Below are positions 28,888 through 38,070 of a stretch of DNA of 64,000 nucleotides, in pieces. Source of the DNA: Bacillus sp. J33 (GTDB taxonomy: Bacteria > Bacillota > Bacilli > Bacillales > Cytobacillaceae); contig NZ_JAEL01000011.1 in NCBI RefSeq assembly GCF_000518885.1, forward strand, positions 21,730 through 85,729, in the 5' to 3' direction. Position 1 is the stretch's first letter. Every line of letters starts with the position of its first letter. Made by a program: the position numbers and the translations under genes. Below the pieces are notes generated by a model. It saw only the letters and a program-made list of their open reading frames with translations, was not told the DNA's origin and searched no databases.

Positions 28888-30429
28888 TTAAACCGGGTAT
28901 ACCGGATGCTTCCGTACACTAAATGTCAACTCTTTTGTTTCATATAAACCAAAACGGTTAATCAATACATTTCTAAGTTCTGATGGAGAAACAATATCGT
29001 CCACAATTAATTCAGAGGCAAGCTTATAAATATCAATCGTTTCTTTGTATTCCTGCTGTTTTTCCTGAACATACTTAATTTTTTCTTTCGGATCTTCTAT
29101 AGCATTAATTTTGTTGGAATACACCGCATTGACAGCAGCTTCAGGCCCCATAACCGCTATTTGTGCGGTAGGGAGCGCAATACAGCAATCAGGCTCGAAT
29201 GCTGGTCCAGCCATCGCATAAAGCCCTGCTCCATATGCTTTTCTAACAACAACCGAAATTTTAGGTACAGTAGCTGAACTCATGGCTGCGATGAGCTTCG
29301 CACCATGCCGGATAATCCCAGCTCTTTCTACTTTCGTTCCAATCATAAATCCGGGAACATCTGCCAGGAATAATAATGGAATATGGAAAGCATCACAAAG
29401 CTGAATAAACTTCGCGCCCTTATCAGCAGAATCCACAAACAATACTCCGCCCTTCACTTTCGGCTGGTTGGCAATGATCCCAACTGTCCTTCCGCCGATT
29501 CGTGCCAGACCTGTAATTAGTTCAGCTGCAAAAAGCTTTTTAATTTCAAAAAAGCTGCCTTCATCGATTAAAGAATCAATACATTCATACATATCAAACG
29601 GTGCATTTTGGTTCTTAGGAATAATCTCTTCCAGATCGCGTCCAGCCTTTGGCTGAATTTCCTCAAACTTCGCGGGCTTTTCTTTAAAGCTCGCCGGGAA
29701 GTAGCCCAAATATCTTCTCGCATATTTAATAGCCTCTTCCTCGCTATAGGCAAGCACATCTCCACATCCGCTGACTGAACAATGCATTCGGGCTCCGCCC
29801 ATTTCTTCAAGAGTAACCTTTTCGCCGATAACCTTTTCAGCCATTCTCGGTGATCCCAGATACATGGATGCATTCTGGTCTACCATGATGACAATATCAC
29901 AAAATGCCGGAATATAGGCTCCACCTGCAGCTGAAGGCCCAAATAATAGACAAATTTGCGGCACCATGCCTGAAAGTTTTACTTGATTGTAAAAAATCCG
30001 GCCTGCCCCTCGCCTATTTGGAAACATATCAAGCTGATCTGTAATGCGGGCCCCTGCTGAATCAACAAGATAAAGAATGGGAACTTTTAATTTTTCAGCG
30101 GTTTCCTGAATTCGGATGATTTTCTCAACTGTTCGGGCTCCCCAGGAACCTGCCTTAACTGTTGAATCGTTTGCCATCACGCAAACCGTCTGCCCATTGA
30201 TTTTTCCAATGGCCGTTACGACGCCATCTGCAGGCAGATCCTCTTTCTGGCAGTTTGCAAACTTGCCATCCTCCTCGTAGAATCCATCGTCAAAAAGCAG
30301 CTCAAGACGTCTTCTGACAAAGAGTTTATTTTGTGCTTCATTCTTCTCATGATACTTTGGATGTCCGCCGGCTTCGATCTCACGGCTTCTTTCCTGCAGC
30401 GTTTCCGTTAATGTCTTTGCAGTGGTCAT
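28888..30429 (-). CDS. Acyl-CoA carboxylase, carboxyltransferase subunit
   Basis: The 513-residue subunit is of the fused alpha/beta type (propionyl-, methylcrotonyl- or acetyl-CoA carboxylases). Two crotonase-like halves each carry an oxyanion-hole glycine region: GPSAAGGAYIPAFCD near residue 170 and RKAYGAGLYAMAGPAFEPD near residue 400. It transfers CO2 from carboxybiotin to an acyl-CoA. Substrate cannot be read from sequence alone; similarity in type is to YngE of B. subtilis. ATG 30429 follows AGGAGGAAGAG. Last gene of an operon with a biotin carrier and a biotin carboxylase. Confidence 0.88.
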   Translation of the reverse strand: MTTAKTLTETLQERSREIEAGGHPKYHEKNEAQNKLFVRRRLELLFDDGFYEEDGKFANCQKEDLPADGVVTAIGKINGQTVCVMANDSTVKAGSWGARTVEKIIRIQETAEKLKVPILYLVDSAGARITDQLDMFPNRRGAGRIFYNQVKLSGMVPQICLLFGPSAAGGAYIPAFCDIVIMVDQNASMYLGSPRMAEKVIGEKVTLEEMGGARMHCSVSGCGDVLAYSEEEAIKYARRYLGYFPASFKEKPAKFEEIQPKAGRDLEEIIPKNQNAPFDMYECIDSLIDEGSFFEIKKLFAAELITGLARIGGRTVGIIANQPKVKGGVLFVDSADKGAKFIQLCDAFHIPLLFLADVPGFMIGTKVERAGIIRHGAKLIAAMSSATVPKISVVVRKAYGAGLYAMAGPAFEPDCCIALPTAQIAVMGPEAAVNAVYSNKINAIEDPKEKIKYVQEKQQEYKETIDIYKLASELIVDDIVSPSELRNVLINRFGLYETKELTFSVRKHPVYPV

Positions 30430-30487
30430 TCTCTTCCTCCTAAAATAAGATTTTTATCAAAGGCCAGTTTTGGATTTTTCGCAGACC

Positions 30488-30700
30488 TTATTCAAAAACA
30501 ATAAGAACATCGCCTTCGTTTACGAAGTCTCCAACGTTTACTTTGACTTCAGAAATTTTACCGGAAGCTTCACTCTCAACTGGAATCTCCATCTTCATGG
30601 ATTCAAGCATGAGCACTTCCTGACCAGCAGAAATCTCCTGGCCCGACTCAACCATAATATTTAATACTGTACCTGCCATAGATGATGTAATTTCTTTCAT
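30488..30700 (-). CDS. Biotin carboxyl carrier protein (small, stand-alone)
   Basis: This 70-residue biotinyl-lipoyl domain protein has the biotinylation motif ESMKMEI (Lys about residue 36) and the mirrored half-domain pattern (GTVLNIMVESGQEI / GKISEVKVNVGDFV). It carries carboxybiotin between the carboxylase and transferase encoded on each side. ATG 30700 follows AGGAGGAATTACTA. Short free-standing carriers of this type occur in the B. subtilis yng cluster (YngHB). Confidence 0.92.
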   Translation of the reverse strand: MKEITSSMAGTVLNIMVESGQEISAGQEVLMLESMKMEIPVESEASGKISEVKVNVGDFVNEGDVLIVFE

Positions 30701-30715
30701 TAGTAATTCCTCCTT

Positions 30716-32059
30716 TTATTTGACGGCGAATGCCTTTTCTGTTAAGAATGCTGTTGTATACTCCCCATTGCGGAAGTCTTCGTCTCTTAAAATCTCTTTA
30801 AATAAAGGCGCATTTGTTTTAATGCCTTCCAACTTTAGTTCATCAAAGAATTGCACCGCTTTTTCGATCGCCTCTGTTCTTGAATCACCATGGATAATGC
30901 ATTTTGCAATCATTGGATCATAAAACGGGCTGACGGCTGTACCAGAAATATATCCATAATCTACGCGTATGCCTGGCGAGGTTTTCCATTCAAACATGGA
31001 CAAATTCCCAGGTGAAGGAAGAAAGGTTTTAGGATCCTCAGCATATAGCCTGAACTCGATTGAGTGGCCCTGCTGTTTAATTTCATTTTGTAAAAGGGGA
31101 AGCTTTTCTCCAGAGGCAACCAAGAGCTGCCATTTCACTAAATCAAGGCCTGTAATCTGTTCCGTTACCGGATGCTCAACCTGAAGCCTTGTATTCATCT
31201 CAAGAAAATAAAAATTCTCTTTTTCATCTACGATAAATTCAATCGTTCCTGCATTCTTATATTGAACAGCCGCTGCCGCAGTCAAAGCAGTCTCACACAT
31301 TTTTTGCTTGGTCTGTTCTGTAAGGAAAGGTGATGGTGATTCCTCCACAACCTTCTGGTGCCTTCTCTGAATGGAGCAATCTCTTTCAAATAAGTGAACA
31401 ATGTTGCAATGAAGATCACCGAACACTTGGATTTCTACATGTCTGGCATTTTGAATGTATTTTTCTACGAATACTTCTTCTGATCCAAAGTAGGCTTTAG
31501 CACGGGCTTTTGTAGAATCAAACGACTTAGCGAGCGCTTGCTCATTTTCACAGCGTACCATGCCAATCCCTCCGCCTCCGCCGCTGGCCTTCAGCATAAC
31601 CGGATAACCCATTGAATCTGCAAGCTTAACGGCTTCCTCTAGCGTTGAAGTGCCCTCACCGCTTCCTGGAACGACCGGCACCCCCGCTTCCATCATTGTT
31701 TTGCGGGATAAGATTTTGTCCCCCATCATCTCAATCGTTTCGGGATCAGGGCCAATAAAAGCAATGCCCGCATCTATAACTGCTCTTGCAAAGCTAGCGT
31801 TTTCAGATAAAAAACCGTAGCCTGGATGGATCCCATCAACTTTCTCCCTTTTGGCTATTTCCAGGATGGCATCAGTTTTTAAATAGGACTTATTAACAGG
31901 CGGTTCACCTATATGGAATGCATATGTAGCTTCTTTAGCAAAAGGCAGGTCTTTATCTGCATCAGAATAAATGGCAACAGTTTCAATTCCCATTTCCCTG
32001 CAGGTCTTAATAATGCGCAAAGCAATTTCTCCCCTGTTTGCAATCAATATTTTTCGCAC
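30716..32059 (-). CDS. Biotin carboxylase subunit of acyl-CoA carboxylase
   Basis: The 447-residue ATP-grasp enzyme carboxylates biotin with bicarbonate and ATP. It has the N-domain KILIANRGEIALRIIKTCREMGI, HPGYGFLSENA, glycine-rich ATP loop KASGGGGGIGMVR, the EKYIQNARHVEIQVFGD and RDCSIQRRHQKVVEESPSP motifs, and NTRLQVEHPVTEQITGLDLV. GTG 32059 follows AAAGGGGATCGATT. First gene of the three-gene operon. The window does not show the general accBC operon, so this is probably a second, catabolic-type carboxylase. Confidence 0.92.
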   Translation of the reverse strand: MRKILIANRGEIALRIIKTCREMGIETVAIYSDADKDLPFAKEATYAFHIGEPPVNKSYLKTDAILEIAKREKVDGIHPGYGFLSENASFARAVIDAGIAFIGPDPETIEMMGDKILSRKTMMEAGVPVVPGSGEGTSTLEEAVKLADSMGYPVMLKASGGGGGIGMVRCENEQALAKSFDSTKARAKAYFGSEEVFVEKYIQNARHVEIQVFGDLHCNIVHLFERDCSIQRRHQKVVEESPSPFLTEQTKQKMCETALTAAAAVQYKNAGTIEFIVDEKENFYFLEMNTRLQVEHPVTEQITGLDLVKWQLLVASGEKLPLLQNEIKQQGHSIEFRLYAEDPKTFLPSPGNLSMFEWKTSPGIRVDYGYISGTAVSPFYDPMIAKCIIHGDSRTEAIEKAVQFFDELKLEGIKTNAPLFKEILRDEDFRNGEYTTAFLTEKAFAVK

Positions 32060-32323
32060 AATCGATCCCCTTTCTAAGCATAATAATCCTGCTATAATAT
32101 ATATTTCTACAATCTTCTGCCTTTTTCCTGCTAATTTTGAAAACGCTTTCTGATTTTTATAAAAAAACTAAAAATATATTAAGTTTTTTCTAAGTGCAGA
32201 ATTTTTTGTTTACTTGTTATATAATAATAGACAAAGAAAGAAACTTCCGAGAACGGAAGTTAATTATTTAAGCGGTTACATCAATAAGAATCTTTATACA
32301 TCATTGGCTAAGGGGGAGATTAC

Positions 32324-32797
32324 ATGAATTATAAAGTTGAAAAACTTAAGGTTAACTACAAGACTTTGGAAGAGTTTAAAAAATTTAAAGAGTATGGGCT
32401 TCAGGAATTGTCCATGCTTGAAGACCTTGAAGCTAATATTATAGAGAATGACAGTGAATCGCCTTTCTATGGCATATATTTCGGTGATAAGCTTGTAGCC
32501 CGCATGAGCCTTTATCAGATTGATGCAAGATTCGACCGTTATTTCGAGCCTGCTCAGGATTACTTGGAACTTTGGAAGCTCGAGGTTCTTCCTGACTATC
32601 AACATAAGGGCTATGGCCAGGCGCTTGTAGAATTTGCAAAAGGTTTCGGACTTCCTATTAAAACGAATCCTCGTGTAAAATCAAAGCCATTCTGGGAAAA
32701 GATGGGCTTTTCTGCAGTACAGTATGACATGGAGCGTGACCTTGGGGAAAACCCGCTTGTATGGTTTCCTGCAGGCGTTAAGGAACAGACACATTAA
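32324..32797 (+). CDS. ylbP: GNAT N-acetyltransferase YlbP
   Basis: The 157-residue GNAT protein has an acetyl-CoA loop region (LEVLPDYQHKGYGQALVEFAKGF) and closing strand FWEKMGF. Substrate unknown. Matches YlbP by position beside rsfA and by type. ATG 32324 follows AAGGGGGAG. Upstream (32060-32323) a short hairpin ACTTCCG/CGGAAGT near 32247-32262 could form in the leader. Confidence 0.88.
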   Translation: MNYKVEKLKVNYKTLEEFKKFKEYGLQELSMLEDLEANIIENDSESPFYGIYFGDKLVARMSLYQIDARFDRYFEPAQDYLELWKLEVLPDYQHKGYGQALVEFAKGFGLPIKTNPRVKSKPFWEKMGFSAVQYDMERDLGENPLVWFPAGVKEQTH

Positions 32798-32831
32798 CAG
32801 CAAGCAACCCTTCTATGCTGAAAATGGCAAG

Positions 32832-32861
32832 ATAAAGCGGACAATCGAATGTCCGCTTTAT
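32832..32861. terminator. Bidirectional terminator between ylbP and rsfA
   Basis: ATAAAGCGGACA (32832-32843) pairs with TGTCCGCTTTAT (32850-32861) between convergent genes. The T-run is weak on both strands. Confidence 0.7.
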
Positions 32862-32919
32862 TTACGTTGATTGTCTATTTCAATACCTCTATTTTAATAT
32901 AAATTACGGGGTACCTATA

Positions 32920-33552
32920 CTATTTCTCAACTTTCTCAAGCTTGCTGTTTGGATCGACAGTAAATTTAACATTTTTCTGCCGGTCTCCATCTTTTAACCC
33001 AACAAGCTTGCGGGCGCTCTCCATAATTTCTACTAACGCTTTATAATCCTGCTCGATTGTGTTTAGTTCTTTAATTAATCTCTCATTTTCAGCTGCAAGG
33101 TAAAACATCTGTTTTTCCAATTCCTTAATGCGTTCTTTTGGTGCATTTCCATCAGGCTCCCCATTTTTTTGGGCTTTATTATATAAAGCTTTGAGAAAGC
33201 TGACTAATTCATCAAACTCAATAGTATTCTGATCATTTTGGTCAGTGTTTACGGAATGATTATTTTCCTTAGCAGCAGGCTCTTCCAAAAATCCTTTCTC
33301 ATTTTCAGATGCCTGAGGATTTTTTTTCATTTCTTTCCTCTGCTTTTTAGCCAACTCAATTCCAGATTTATATTGCTTTCTGACAAATGAGTTCCAGCGA
33401 AAGCCGCAAGCTGCTGCAGTTCTGCTTAACTGTTTGCCTACTTCTTCAAATGCTTGAAGCTGTGTTCCTCCTTCTCTAATATGGCGGAGCACCACTTCAG
33501 CCAGCAGTAAATCTTCATCTTGTGACCAAGCATCCTGACGAGTTGAAGACAT
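32920..33552 (-). CDS. rsfA: Prespore-specific transcriptional regulator RsfA
   Basis: The 210-residue protein has an N-terminal Myb/SANT-like DNA-binding domain ([37 protein letters not shown]), a charged linker and a C-terminal coiled coil ([21 protein letters not shown]). RsfA is a sigma-F-regulon regulator in B. subtilis (ylbO). ATG 33552 follows AGGAGGGATATACTG. I did not find a convincing sigma-F promoter upstream. Confidence 0.92.
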   Translation of the reverse strand: MSSTRQDAWSQDEDLLLAEVVLRHIREGGTQLQAFEEVGKQLSRTAAACGFRWNSFVRKQYKSGIELAKKQRKEMKKNPQASENEKGFLEEPAAKENNHSVNTDQNDQNTIEFDELVSFLKALYNKAQKNGEPDGNAPKERIKELEKQMFYLAAENERLIKELNTIEQDYKALVEIMESARKLVGLKDGDRQKNVKFTVDPNSKLEKVEK

Positions 33553-33689
33553 CAGTATATCCCTCCTAGTGTTTTTTCTTTATACATATGCCTCTGCTAG
33601 AAAAGATAGACTGATATCATTCTATAAAAGTAAAACTTTATTCTGGCAAAGCCCTCTTCAAGTGAAATTTCAGGCTATAATCTTGCCTT

Positions 33690-34445
33690 TTATTTATTCA
33701 TAAAGCGGTCAACCTGGTTATGATGCGCTTCTCCTTCCCACAAAATGGCACATTGGCGCACTTCCTTGTCAATCCTTCCTTCTATATTATTCATCTTCCA
33801 TTTTCTAATTAGGATATCTTTATATGCCATCAGGACATCACTCTCCATCAAGAGCATCTTTTGCAGAAACCTTCTGGCGGCTTCAATTGATTCTCCTGCA
33901 TAAATAGCTTGGATAAAGCCCATTCCTTCTAATTCTTCGGCTGTGTATACCGCTGCTTCCGTTAGCATCTTCATTGCATTACCCGGAATCATTTTTTCCA
34001 TTAGCATAGTCCCGCCTCCCCAGCCAGTTGTAATGGCCAAGGTTCCTTGAATAAACCCTGCTCTGGCACCAGCTTTGGCAATGCGGTAATCGCAGGCAGC
34101 TGCCAGCTCGCAACCGCCTCCAACCGCGGTTCCGTTTAGTATTGCCAAAGTCGGCTTAGGCAAGAAAAGCAGCTTTTTCAGAAGCTCAGCCATTCTGCTA
34201 AGCATTTCAAAAGCTTCCTCCTCCGTTTTCAAACGATGGAAGGAAGAAAGATCACCTCCGGAGCAAAATGACTGGTTCCCTGCTCCTGTAATTGCAAGGG
34301 CTTTATACGACTTTCTTCCAGCTCTCTCTAAGACCTCTTCCAACCCATCCATCACTTCATAACTTATTGCATTTCTTTTTTCAGGCCTGTTTATTGTAAA
34401 TACTAAAAGCCCATCTTCATGTTCTTCAATTATGTACGGCTTCAT
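33690..34445 (-). CDS. Crotonase-fold protein (enoyl-CoA hydratase/isomerase family)
   Basis: The 251-residue crotonase-family protein has NRPEKRNAISYEV and both oxyanion-hole segments: CSGGDLSSF near residue 62 and NGTAVGGGCELAAACD near residue 105. By-eye alignment with classical enoyl-CoA hydratase places Gln at the position of the first catalytic Glu (AGFIQGTLAI) and Lys at the second (GNAMKMLTEA). Hydratase activity is therefore doubtful; isomerase, thioesterase or decarboxylase activity is possible. ATG 34445 follows AAAAGGAGGCAGCT. No such gene occurs here in B. subtilis; the carboxylase operon lies 1.6 kb upstream in coordinate order of transcription, separated by ylbP and rsfA. Confidence 0.85.
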   Translation of the reverse strand: MKPYIIEEHEDGLLVFTINRPEKRNAISYEVMDGLEEVLERAGRKSYKALAITGAGNQSFCSGGDLSSFHRLKTEEEAFEMLSRMAELLKKLLFLPKPTLAILNGTAVGGGCELAAACDYRIAKAGARAGFIQGTLAITTGWGGGTMLMEKMIPGNAMKMLTEAAVYTAEELEGMGFIQAIYAGESIEAARRFLQKMLLMESDVLMAYKDILIRKWKMNNIEGRIDKEVRQCAILWEGEAHHNQVDRFMNK

Positions 34446-34466
34446 AGCTGCCTCCTTTTGGTATTA

Positions 34467-34592
34467 AGCTCTGTTAAGCCTGTCCGTTGATTTCCGCTCT
34501 GGAGATTCTGTAAACCCGGGGCGGAAGGTCCAGCGTTCCTCGTCAACTTCCCCTGGTTAGTATCTCGCTTTAAACCTTCTTCCTGAACAGCC
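34467..34592. repeat. Decayed MITE-like copy upstream of the crotonase gene
   Basis: GCTCTGTTAAGCCTGTCCGT and the following TTGATTTCCGCTC match the left end of the GGCTC-type family. The right part is strongly diverged, ending near GAACAGCC. No target duplication is visible. Confidence 0.6.
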
Positions 34593-34685
34593 TCGCTCTT
34601 TAAAATAGCTATCCAATAATTTTAATATTAGCAAAACTTTTTGCATACTTGTACTCATAAAGAAGAAGTTATCCCATAAAACGAC

Positions 34686-34715
34686 AAAAGCACAAGAACT
34701 AAGTTCTTGTGCTTT
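34686..34715 (-). terminator. Terminator of rpmF
   Basis: AAAGCACAAGAACT (34687-34700) pairs with its complement (34701-34715), just after the rpmF stop. Confidence 0.8.
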
Positions 34716-34727
34716 GTATCTAAAGGA

Positions 34728-34901
34728 TTAGTCATTTACTACTTCTTTTCCTTTGTAAGTTCCGCAAGCTTTGCAAACGCGGTGAGCAAGTTTCATTTCA
34801 CCACAGTTTGGGCATTCTACCATACCAGGAACCTGTAATTTAAAATGGGTACGACGTTTTCTCTTCGCAGTTTTAGATGTTCTTCTAAAAGGTACAGCCA
34901 T
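34728..34901 (-). CDS. rpmF: 50S ribosomal protein L32
   Basis: The 57-residue L32 ([19 protein letters not shown]) has two CxxC pairs (CPNC, CKAC), the zinc-binding form. ATG 34901 follows AAGGAGGTGGGAAGA; an in-frame extension to 34958 is spurious. It forms the usual pair with the upstream YceD gene. Confidence 0.98.
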   Translation of the reverse strand: MAVPFRRTSKTAKRKRRTHFKLQVPGMVECPNCGEMKLAHRVCKACGTYKGKEVVND

Positions 34902-35019
34902 TCTTCCCACCTCCTTAAAGAGTATTAGAGGATGTCCAATGGGCTTGGACACACCCATTAAGAAAGTTATGAAGGCCAGATCATGCTGGTTTCTTCAAAT
35001 GCTTCTTGTTTTTCTTCCG

Positions 35020-35544
35020 TTATGAATCGGAAGAAGGATCATTTTGATCAAAAAATTGAGCAAGTCCGGCAAGACGAGGATCTACTTTATCCTGTTTATC
35101 TTGCTCCTGAATGACCTCCCAGTCCTTACCGGATTGGGGAGCTCCTTCTTCACTGCTGTCTTCGCAGAAAACTTGCATTGGGACTTCGAGCAAAAGGATC
35201 TCATGAAGGATCGGATTAAGATCGATCACATCACCTTTTACCTGGTGAACTTCCTCTTCAGTCTCATAATCCAAAGCTTTTAAGAGGAAAGTTTCTGTTG
35301 TTTCAACATTAATTGGATAATTTACGTCAACTAAAGTACGAGAACAAGGCAGAATTAAATGACCCTTTATATTTAAATGAAAAGTCACTTTGGCCGAATC
35401 GATATCCGCACGGCCTGTCACGTGCATTGGTGAAGCTCCGCGAATGTCCGGATCCAATTTCATGACCTCATCTACATTGACAGTTTCATCAATGGGAAAA
35501 TCCTTGCTTCGATATTTTTGTAACTGACTTAAAGTCCATTTCAT
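35020..35544 (-). CDS. ylbN: YceD/DUF177 family protein (YlbN)
   Basis: The 174-residue protein belongs to the DUF177 family, encoded next to rpmF in most bacteria. Recognised by MKWTLSQLQKY, FHLNIKGHLILPCSRTL, and the acidic C-terminus containing DPRLAGLAQFF. It is thought to be involved in 23S rRNA/ribosome maturation in other organisms. ATG 35544 follows GGGGTGATTCGT. Confidence 0.93.
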   Translation of the reverse strand: MKWTLSQLQKYRSKDFPIDETVNVDEVMKLDPDIRGASPMHVTGRADIDSAKVTFHLNIKGHLILPCSRTLVDVNYPINVETTETFLLKALDYETEEEVHQVKGDVIDLNPILHEILLLEVPMQVFCEDSSEEGAPQSGKDWEVIQEQDKQDKVDPRLAGLAQFFDQNDPSSDS

Positions 35545-35763
35545 ACGAATCACCCCAAGGCAACAAAGGTAATTATAGCCTTCCTATAATTATTTGTCAA
35601 TATTTTTTCTTTACACTATAATGTAGCTAATATCATACACTAAAGGCTATTTTCTTAGCAGTTTTTTTGTGATTGGCAATTTTTCCGTTTACATTTATTT
35701 AGGCTTTCTTTTTACTTTTGCCAATACATATCTTTTTAAACCTTTTCGAGGAGTATGTCAAAT

Positions 35764-36981
35764 ATGGATGCAGTTGGAGTAATTGTAGAGTATAACCCTT
35801 TTCATAATGGACACGCCTATCATTTGGATCAGGCAAAGCAGGCTTCCGGTGCAGAAATTGCAATTGCCGCTATGAGCGGCAATTTTCTGCAGAGGGGAGA
35901 ACCAGCGCTTATATCCAAGTGGAAACGAACTGAAATGGCATTAAAAGCTGGGGCTGATATTGTTTTTGAGCTGCCTTATCAATTTGCAGGCCAGCAGGCA
36001 GATATTTTTGCAAGCGGAGCTGTGTCCATACTGGAAGCGGCTGGCTGCAGCAGCCTATGCTTTGGGAGCGAATCCGGGAATATAGATAGCTTCCATCAAA
36101 CTTTATCATTTTTGGAAAAACAAAATGATGCCTATCATAGCAGAGTAAAATTTCATTTAGGCAAAGGCTTCAGCTACCCCAAAGCAACATCTTTGGCTTT
36201 TGGCGATTTACAGCCTAATGGTGATTTGATCGATTTATCAAAACCAAATAACATTCTTGGCTTTCAATATTTAAAGGCTGCAAAAAGCCAAAAAGCATCT
36301 ATGAAACTGCTGACTGTGGCCAGGAAAAATGCTGGATACCATGATGAACAATTTTCTTCTGATACAATTGCAAGCGCAACAAGCATCAGGAAGGCTCTTT
36401 TTGCAGGGAATGGAGAAATTGAAGCTATTCGACAATATGTCCCGGAAACTACCTATAGCGGCCTAATTGAATATAAAGAACTATTCGGAAGCTTTCATCA
36501 ATGGGAGGATTACTGGCCATTTCTTAAATACCGGTTAATCCATCTCCTTCCTGAACAGCTAAGAAACATCTATGAGATCGAAGAAGGCCTTGAGCATAGG
36601 CTGCTGTCTGCCGCTATGCGTTCTGAATCCTTCCAGCAATTTATGGAGGAGATTAAAACGAAGCGCTACACGTGGACACGCCTACAGAGGGCATGCGTTC
36701 ATATTCTTACCAATACATCGAAAGAGGAAATGCCTTCTGAACCAGGCAAGGCAGCGTATTTACGGCTGCTAGGCATGTCCAGTAAGGGCAGGAATTATTT
36801 AAACAAACATAAAGCTGATTTTCCTGTCCCCCTCATTTCAAGAGTTTCTTCCGAGGTAGCGAATCTTTTGCACCTGGATATTAAGGCCACTCGTGTGTAT
36901 GCTATGGGTCTGCAGGGGAAACAGCAGCAAACCATGCTGAAGCAAGAGTTTAAGCAGCCCCCTATTATGGTTAACGGATAG
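35764..36981 (+). CDS. tmcAL: tRNA(Met) cytidine acetate ligase (TmcAL/YlbM)
   Basis: The 405-residue nucleotidyltransferase-like protein (B. subtilis YlbM) forms N4-acetylcytidine at the elongator tRNA-Met wobble position from acetate and ATP. The N-terminal GVIVEYNPFHNGHAYHL holds the HxGH-type ATP site, and AMSGNFLQRGEPA and FELPYQFAGQQAD follow. ATG 35764 is 10 bp from GAGGAG and matches the family; the ATG at 35755 is too close to the ribosome site. Divergent from ylbN. Confidence 0.95.
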   Translation: MDAVGVIVEYNPFHNGHAYHLDQAKQASGAEIAIAAMSGNFLQRGEPALISKWKRTEMALKAGADIVFELPYQFAGQQADIFASGAVSILEAAGCSSLCFGSESGNIDSFHQTLSFLEKQNDAYHSRVKFHLGKGFSYPKATSLAFGDLQPNGDLIDLSKPNNILGFQYLKAAKSQKASMKLLTVARKNAGYHDEQFSSDTIASATSIRKALFAGNGEIEAIRQYVPETTYSGLIEYKELFGSFHQWEDYWPFLKYRLIHLLPEQLRNIYEIEEGLEHRLLSAAMRSESFQQFMEEIKTKRYTWTRLQRACVHILTNTSKEEMPSEPGKAAYLRLLGMSSKGRNYLNKHKADFPVPLISRVSSEVANLLHLDIKATRVYAMGLQGKQQQTMLKQEFKQPPIMVNG

Positions 36982-37023
36982 ATTCGTATCGATCGCTCTA
37001 TTATCGTAATTCTAACGAATAAA

Positions 37024-37061
37024 AGCCAGCGGCATATTCCTGCATGCCGCTGGCTCTTTTT
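37024..37061. terminator. Bidirectional terminator between tmcAL and ylbL
   Basis: AGCCAGCGGCAT pairs with ATGCCGCTGGCT (37024-37055), followed by CTTTTT on the plus strand and TTTTATTCG on the minus strand. Confidence 0.85.
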
Positions 37062-38070
37062 AATCTAATTTCCTTAAATAATCAACTGCATCATCAAAGG
37101 TATCCACCGGAACGATTTTCATGCTTGTCTTAATATCCTTGGCGGTGGCTAAAGCAGCTTTATAATTTGAATCCTCTGCCCCATTTTCGTTAGGAGCGAA
37201 GAATATTTGAGCACCGGCTTTATCGGCGGCAACTATTTTTTGCTCAATTCCACCGATTCTGCCGACTGTACCTTCTGTGTTTATTGTCCCTGTACCTGCA
37301 ATTTTATATCCCCTGGTCAAATCTTCTTTTATAAGCTGATTGTATATTTCCAGAGAAAACATTAATCCTGCAGAAGGTCCTCCAATTTCCTCGCTGTCTA
37401 TGTTGACAGCAGGGTCGACTTCAATTTCCTTGTCATCAACCAACGTAATGCCTACTCCAGGCTTTCCCGTTTCCTGAAGGGTTTTTAGAGTAATTGTCGT
37501 TTCTTTTGTTTGATCCTGCCTTTCAAAAGCAAGTGTAATATTGTCCCCTTCGTGCTGCGCAGAAACAGAGCTGATAAATTCCTCAGAGGATTGAAACTCC
37601 TTGCCATTTACTTTGAATATCCGGTCCCCGGCCTGCAGCTTTCCATGCGCAGGCATATCAGGCATGACATTCAGAACGTATACGCCATTATAGTGGTACT
37701 CAATGGGGATTCCTGCTTTTTTATAGGCAGTTTCAATCGCTGCCAATTTAGAAGAAGCCATTAGATGCAGCTGCCGTACATTATACTCCTCATCCGTTTC
37801 GTTTTCGCTACGTATCTCCTCGACAGGATAAAGTTCCTGATACTTGCTCAGCTTCGCTGTAACATAAGCATAAATATTGGCACGCCCCATTCTGACAGTA
37901 GTCAGCATGAAACTGCCTTTTTCTTCGTAACCGTCTTCCACCTCGATTATCGGCTCAAGTTCTTTTGCCATACCTGGTTTGGACACATAGTAGGGCAGAT
38001 AATAAAAAGAACTCAGCAGGATAATAACTGCTGCAATCAAGAAGGAACGGATATAAAATTTGTTTCTCAT
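37060..38070 (-). CDS. ylbL: SepM-type PDZ/Lon-like serine protease YlbL
   Basis: The 336-residue protein has one N-terminal transmembrane helix, a PDZ domain (GVYVLNVMPDMPAHGKLQAG, about residues 120-200) and a C-terminal Lon-type protease domain with catalytic Ser in GGPSAGLMFSLE and Lys in GGIEQKIVAADKAG. It is exposed outside the membrane. YlbL of B. subtilis has been linked to control of cell division after DNA damage. ATG 38070 overlaps the ylbK stop (ATGA). An extension to 38091 is unlikely. Confidence 0.93.
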   Translation of the reverse strand: MRNKFYIRSFLIAAVIILLSSFYYLPYYVSKPGMAKELEPIIEVEDGYEEKGSFMLTTVRMGRANIYAYVTAKLSKYQELYPVEEIRSENETDEEYNVRQLHLMASSKLAAIETAYKKAGIPIEYHYNGVYVLNVMPDMPAHGKLQAGDRIFKVNGKEFQSSEEFISSVSAQHEGDNITLAFERQDQTKETTITLKTLQETGKPGVGITLVDDKEIEVDPAVNIDSEEIGGPSAGLMFSLEIYNQLIKEDLTRGYKIAGTGTINTEGTVGRIGGIEQKIVAADKAGAQIFFAPNENGAEDSNYKAALATAKDIKTSMKIVPVDTFDDAVDYLRKLD

